DNA of 46,561 nt from a bacterium (GTDB lineage: Bacteria > JAHJDO01), in the NCBI GenBank assembly GCA_018812485.1, contig JAHJDO010000109.1:1-46561 (forward strand). Direction: 5' to 3'. The number at the start of each line of letters is the position of its first letter. Positions within the stretch are counted from its first letter, which is position 1. Positions 44,668-46,561 of this stretch are shown piece by piece. The position numbers and the translations under genes are program-made. The notes under the pieces are model-generated. The model did not search any database. It was given only the letters and a program-made list of their open reading frames with translations, and had not been told where the DNA came from.

Positions 44668-45565
44668 GTTGAAGCTCACCCGTATGCATTTTTTTAATTA
44701 AATGCTGTCTAAGAAGATATCCATATTTATCATCTAATAATGCAAAATCTATAAATGCCTTGAAGTAACTCTCAAAATTACCTATATCGTATCTTTTTTC
44801 TTCTTCAATAAGTTTTACATAGCTAACCTTGTGTCCATTCTTAATTATTAGCCTGATTGAGTCAGTAATTTGAAGCTCTCCCCCATCGTCAGGCATTGTC
44901 TTATCAATAAAGTCAAACACAACAGGATTGAACACATATCTTGCTGCTATTGCAAGATTGCTTTTTGCCCTGCTGATTTCCGGCTTTTCAATCAAATCTT
45001 TAACCTCGCCTGTATGACTGGTTTTCTTGTCCTTAGGCTCAATAATCCCATACTTATACACCTCATTATCTGGAACTTCTTCAACAGCAATCGTGCACGC
45101 AGAATTTGTTTTAAGGTGAACATCAATCATTCTTTTTAGTAAATTACTATTATCAGAACTTCTTATTATAGAATCACCCAGCGCAACAATAAAAGGCTCC
45201 TGACCAACAAAATTTCTGCCCAATCTTATTGCGTCTGCGAGCCCTGCCTGTACACTCTGGCGAATGTAGTAAAAATCAGACACATCCTTCTCATATTCAA
45301 GATCCTTCAAAAGACTGAATTTGCCTGATTCCTTAAGTTTTTTTATAAGTTCAGGGTCCGGGTCAAAATGGTCTTCAATAGCTGTTTTCTTTCTGCCTGT
45401 AACAAAAAGTATTTGAGGAACGTCAGCATTAATTATCTCCTCCACAACATACTGCACAACAGGCTTCCTGCCCACAGGCAGCATCTCTTTAGGCTGCGAT
45501 TTTGTAGCAGGAAGAAGTCTTGTTCCCAATCCGGCAACTGGAATAATGGCTTTCTCAATTTTCAT
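44660..45565 (-). CDS. galU: UTP-glucose-1-phosphate uridylyltransferase (GalU type)
   Basis: Forms UDP-glucose from glucose-1-P and UTP. The 301 residues carry VAGLGTRLLPATKSQPKEML (10-29), the nucleotide-binding motif, then QSVQAGLADAIRLGRNFV, FIVALGDSI, and VKDLIEKPE. Length is standard for bacterial GalU. Its overlapping GHMP-kinase partner suggests it may also use another sugar-1-phosphate. A tRNA-Arg gene lies 34 nt upstream. Confidence 0.95.
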   Translation of the reverse strand: MKIEKAIIPVAGLGTRLLPATKSQPKEMLPVGRKPVVQYVVEEIINADVPQILFVTGRKKTAIEDHFDPDPELIKKLKESGKFSLLKDLEYEKDVSDFYYIRQSVQAGLADAIRLGRNFVGQEPFIVALGDSIIRSSDNSNLLKRMIDVHLKTNSACTIAVEEVPDNEVYKYGIIEPKDKKTSHTGEVKDLIEKPEISRAKSNLAIAARYVFNPVVFDFIDKTMPDDGGELQITDSIRLIIKNGHKVSYVKLIEEEKRYDIGNFESYFKAFIDFALLDDKYGYLLRQHLIKKMHTGELQHD

Positions 45566-45599
45566 AATAATATTCCTTTTTGTTTTTTTATTAATATAG

Positions 45600-45673
45600 T
45601 ACGCCTGAAGGGATTCGAACCCCCGACCTACAGATCCGGAATCTGTCGTTCTATCCAGCTGAACTACAGGCGC
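45600..45673 (-). tRNA. tRNA-Arg (anticodon CCG)
   Basis: A 74-nt cloverleaf on the minus strand: acceptor GCGCCTG with CAGGCGT (G1-U72), D arm GTTC...GAAC, anticodon stem ACAGA/TCTGT around loop TTCCGGA giving CCG (codon CGG), T arm with GGTTCGAAT. CCA is not encoded. The 3' end of the pseudouridine synthase gene overlaps its first 10 nt. Confidence 0.95.
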
Positions 45674-46374
45674 ATAAGTCTTTTTATCTCATAATCTCTT
45701 AAATTTCTATATCTTCCAGACTGTAGATTTCTAAGTTTAAGTCCGTCTATAGAAATCCTCTTAATGTGGTAAACTCTATATCCAAGCTGAAAGAACATAC
45801 GTTTTATTTCTCTTTTCTTGCCTTCAAATAATGTGAGCCTTACATGCGATATCTGCCTGGAAGTTTTTAATATCTCTGCTTTTGCAGGTTGTGTTTTTCT
45901 TCCATCTATATAAATCCCTGAAAAAATCTTTGCAACCTGTTTTGATTCGATAGCGCCTTTGACCTTCACAACATATGTTTTTGGAACATGATGTTTCGGA
46001 TGTGTCAGCTTGTATGCAAAATCCCCGTCATTTGTCAGAATTATCAATCCCTCTACATCCCAGTCAAGCCTGCCAACCGTATAAAGCCGTGCAGGTATAT
46101 CTTTAATAAGATCTATTGTTTTTCGCCTTCCTTTTTCATCAGAGTTGGTACAGACATACCCTGTAGGCTTATTTACCATAACATAAAATTTTTTCACCGG
46201 TTTAAGAGGTTTTCCCTTATAAGTAATCTTGTCTTTTTCCGGATCAACCCTTAGCCCCGAGATTGTGGCAACCTCGTTATTTACCTTTACAAGCCCTTCA
46301 TCAATCAGTTTATCACATGCCCTTCTTGACGCAACGCCAGCATCTGCAAGAACCTTCTGCAACCTGATTTTCAT
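45664..46374 (-). CDS. rluB: Pseudouridine synthase RluB/RsuA family
   Basis: rRNA pseudouridine synthase. The 236 residues start with an S4 domain (IRLQKVLADAGVASRRACDK, 3-22), then FYVMVNKPTGYVCTN and the catalytic block GRLDWDVEGLIILTNDGDFA with Asp104; RLTLFEGKKREIKRMFFQLG closes the domain. The RluB/RsuA subfamily is supported by length and the GRLD motif. Its last codons (CGC CTG TAG) lie inside the 5' end of tRNA-Arg(CCG). Confidence 0.93.
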   Translation of the reverse strand: MKIRLQKVLADAGVASRRACDKLIDEGLVKVNNEVATISGLRVDPEKDKITYKGKPLKPVKKFYVMVNKPTGYVCTNSDEKGRRKTIDLIKDIPARLYTVGRLDWDVEGLIILTNDGDFAYKLTHPKHHVPKTYVVKVKGAIESKQVAKIFSGIYIDGRKTQPAKAEILKTSRQISHVRLTLFEGKKREIKRMFFQLGYRVYHIKRISIDGLKLRNLQSGRYRNLRDYEIKRLMRL

Positions 46375-46383
46375 AATAGCAGT

Positions 46384-46413
46384 AAACTAGCACATCGCTG
46401 ACAGCGCTGTCAA
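46384..46413 (-). promoter_or_regulatory. Putative promoter with palindromic operator before rluB
   Basis: On the minus strand TTGACA (46413-46408), an 18-nt spacer and extended -10 TGC-TAGTTT (46389-46384) point at rluB. The perfect 14-bp palindrome TGACAGCGCTGTCA (46399-46412) covers the -35, so it may be a repressor site. Confidence 0.4.
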
Positions 46414-46502
46414 GAAAGTGGGGTAATGTAAAATATTTTATGCAAAAGTAATTGAGATAGGAAAAAGAAAGGGCTATCCTCTCTCCTAAGAAAAAAACAG
46501 AA

Positions 46503-46521
46503 TCCCGAGAAAGTATCGGGA
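46503..46521 (-). terminator. Possible hairpin terminator (minus strand)
   Basis: TCCCGA (46503-46508), 7-nt loop, TCGGGA (46516-46521); read on the minus strand a T-run (TTCTGTTTTTTT) follows a few bases after the stem. No minus-strand gene is visible to its right, so the role is uncertain. It could also shape the leader of the plus-strand gene that starts at 46538. Confidence 0.3.
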
Positions 46522-46537
46522 AAAAGGAGAAGAGAGA

Positions 46538-46561
46538 ATGCGCCCAGGAAAATATGATACG
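46538..46561 (+). CDS. Possible start of a new gene, cut by the window edge
   Basis: ATG at 46538 preceded by AAGGAG at 8-nt spacing begins MRPGKYDT and runs off the window. Only eight residues are visible, so no function can be given and the frame could be chance. Confidence 0.35.

Overview
The window reads as a low-GC bacterial chromosome segment dominated by housekeeping genes, packed into long operons with 1-20 nt overlaps and no gene-free stretch over 300 bases (the longest gap, 8785..9071, holds a dead transposase fragment). A PpiD-type periplasmic foldase, a complete FtsQ/FtsA/FtsZ block and secreted proteins with Sec signals suggest a diderm. The gene mix (RNase G-L21, Tmk-HolB-RicT, PIG-L plus NagB-like pair, Gfo/Idh and URO-D-family sugar-type genes) resembles uncultured PVC-like or Omnitrophota genomes. 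That placement is a guess from gene content, not proven.

Layout. 138-8784 (-): a DUF3109 protein, uvrA, an FGGY sugar kinase and a fucose/arabinose-isomerase-like enzyme are chained by short overlaps, preceded by a Gfo/Idh dehydrogenase and an aminotransferase. 8839-9000 (-): transposase remnant. 9072-17337 (-): purM, HU, an unknown membrane protein, rplU, RNase G, tRNA-Leu(CAA), a NagB-like protein, a PIG-L deacetylase, ricT, holB and tmk. 17434-20643 (+): tRNA-Arg(UCU), a PpiD-like foldase and a short RNase R. 20698-26949 (-): a CPBP-like membrane protein, then an ECF sigma / zinc anti-sigma / small membrane protein / two paralogous secreted TIM-barrel proteins module. 27061-36331 (+): murC-murB-ddl-ftsQ-ftsA-ftsZ, pilT, tsaC and a URO-D-family protein. 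36323-39796 (-): FAD-linked oxidase, cysS, cysE. 39912-42034 (+): MFS transporter and ROK kinase. 42020-46374 (-): TIM-barrel sugar isomerase, larB with a 34-residue lysine-rich gene, a GHMP sugar kinase, a GalU-type pyrophosphorylase, tRNA-Arg(CCG) and a pseudouridine synthase. A possible new gene begins on the + strand at the right edge.

Functional themes are cell wall and division, replication and repair, translation and RNA decay, and several sugar-handling pairs: kinase plus isomerase, deacetylase plus isomerase, and GHMP kinase plus nucleotidyltransferase. The best candidate for an undescribed system is the ECF-sigma module at 21811-26949. It couples a membrane-held sigma/anti-sigma pair to two secreted glycosidase-like paralogs. 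One is fused to a TolB-like propeller and keeps two candidate catalytic glutamates; the other has lysine in place of the first of them.
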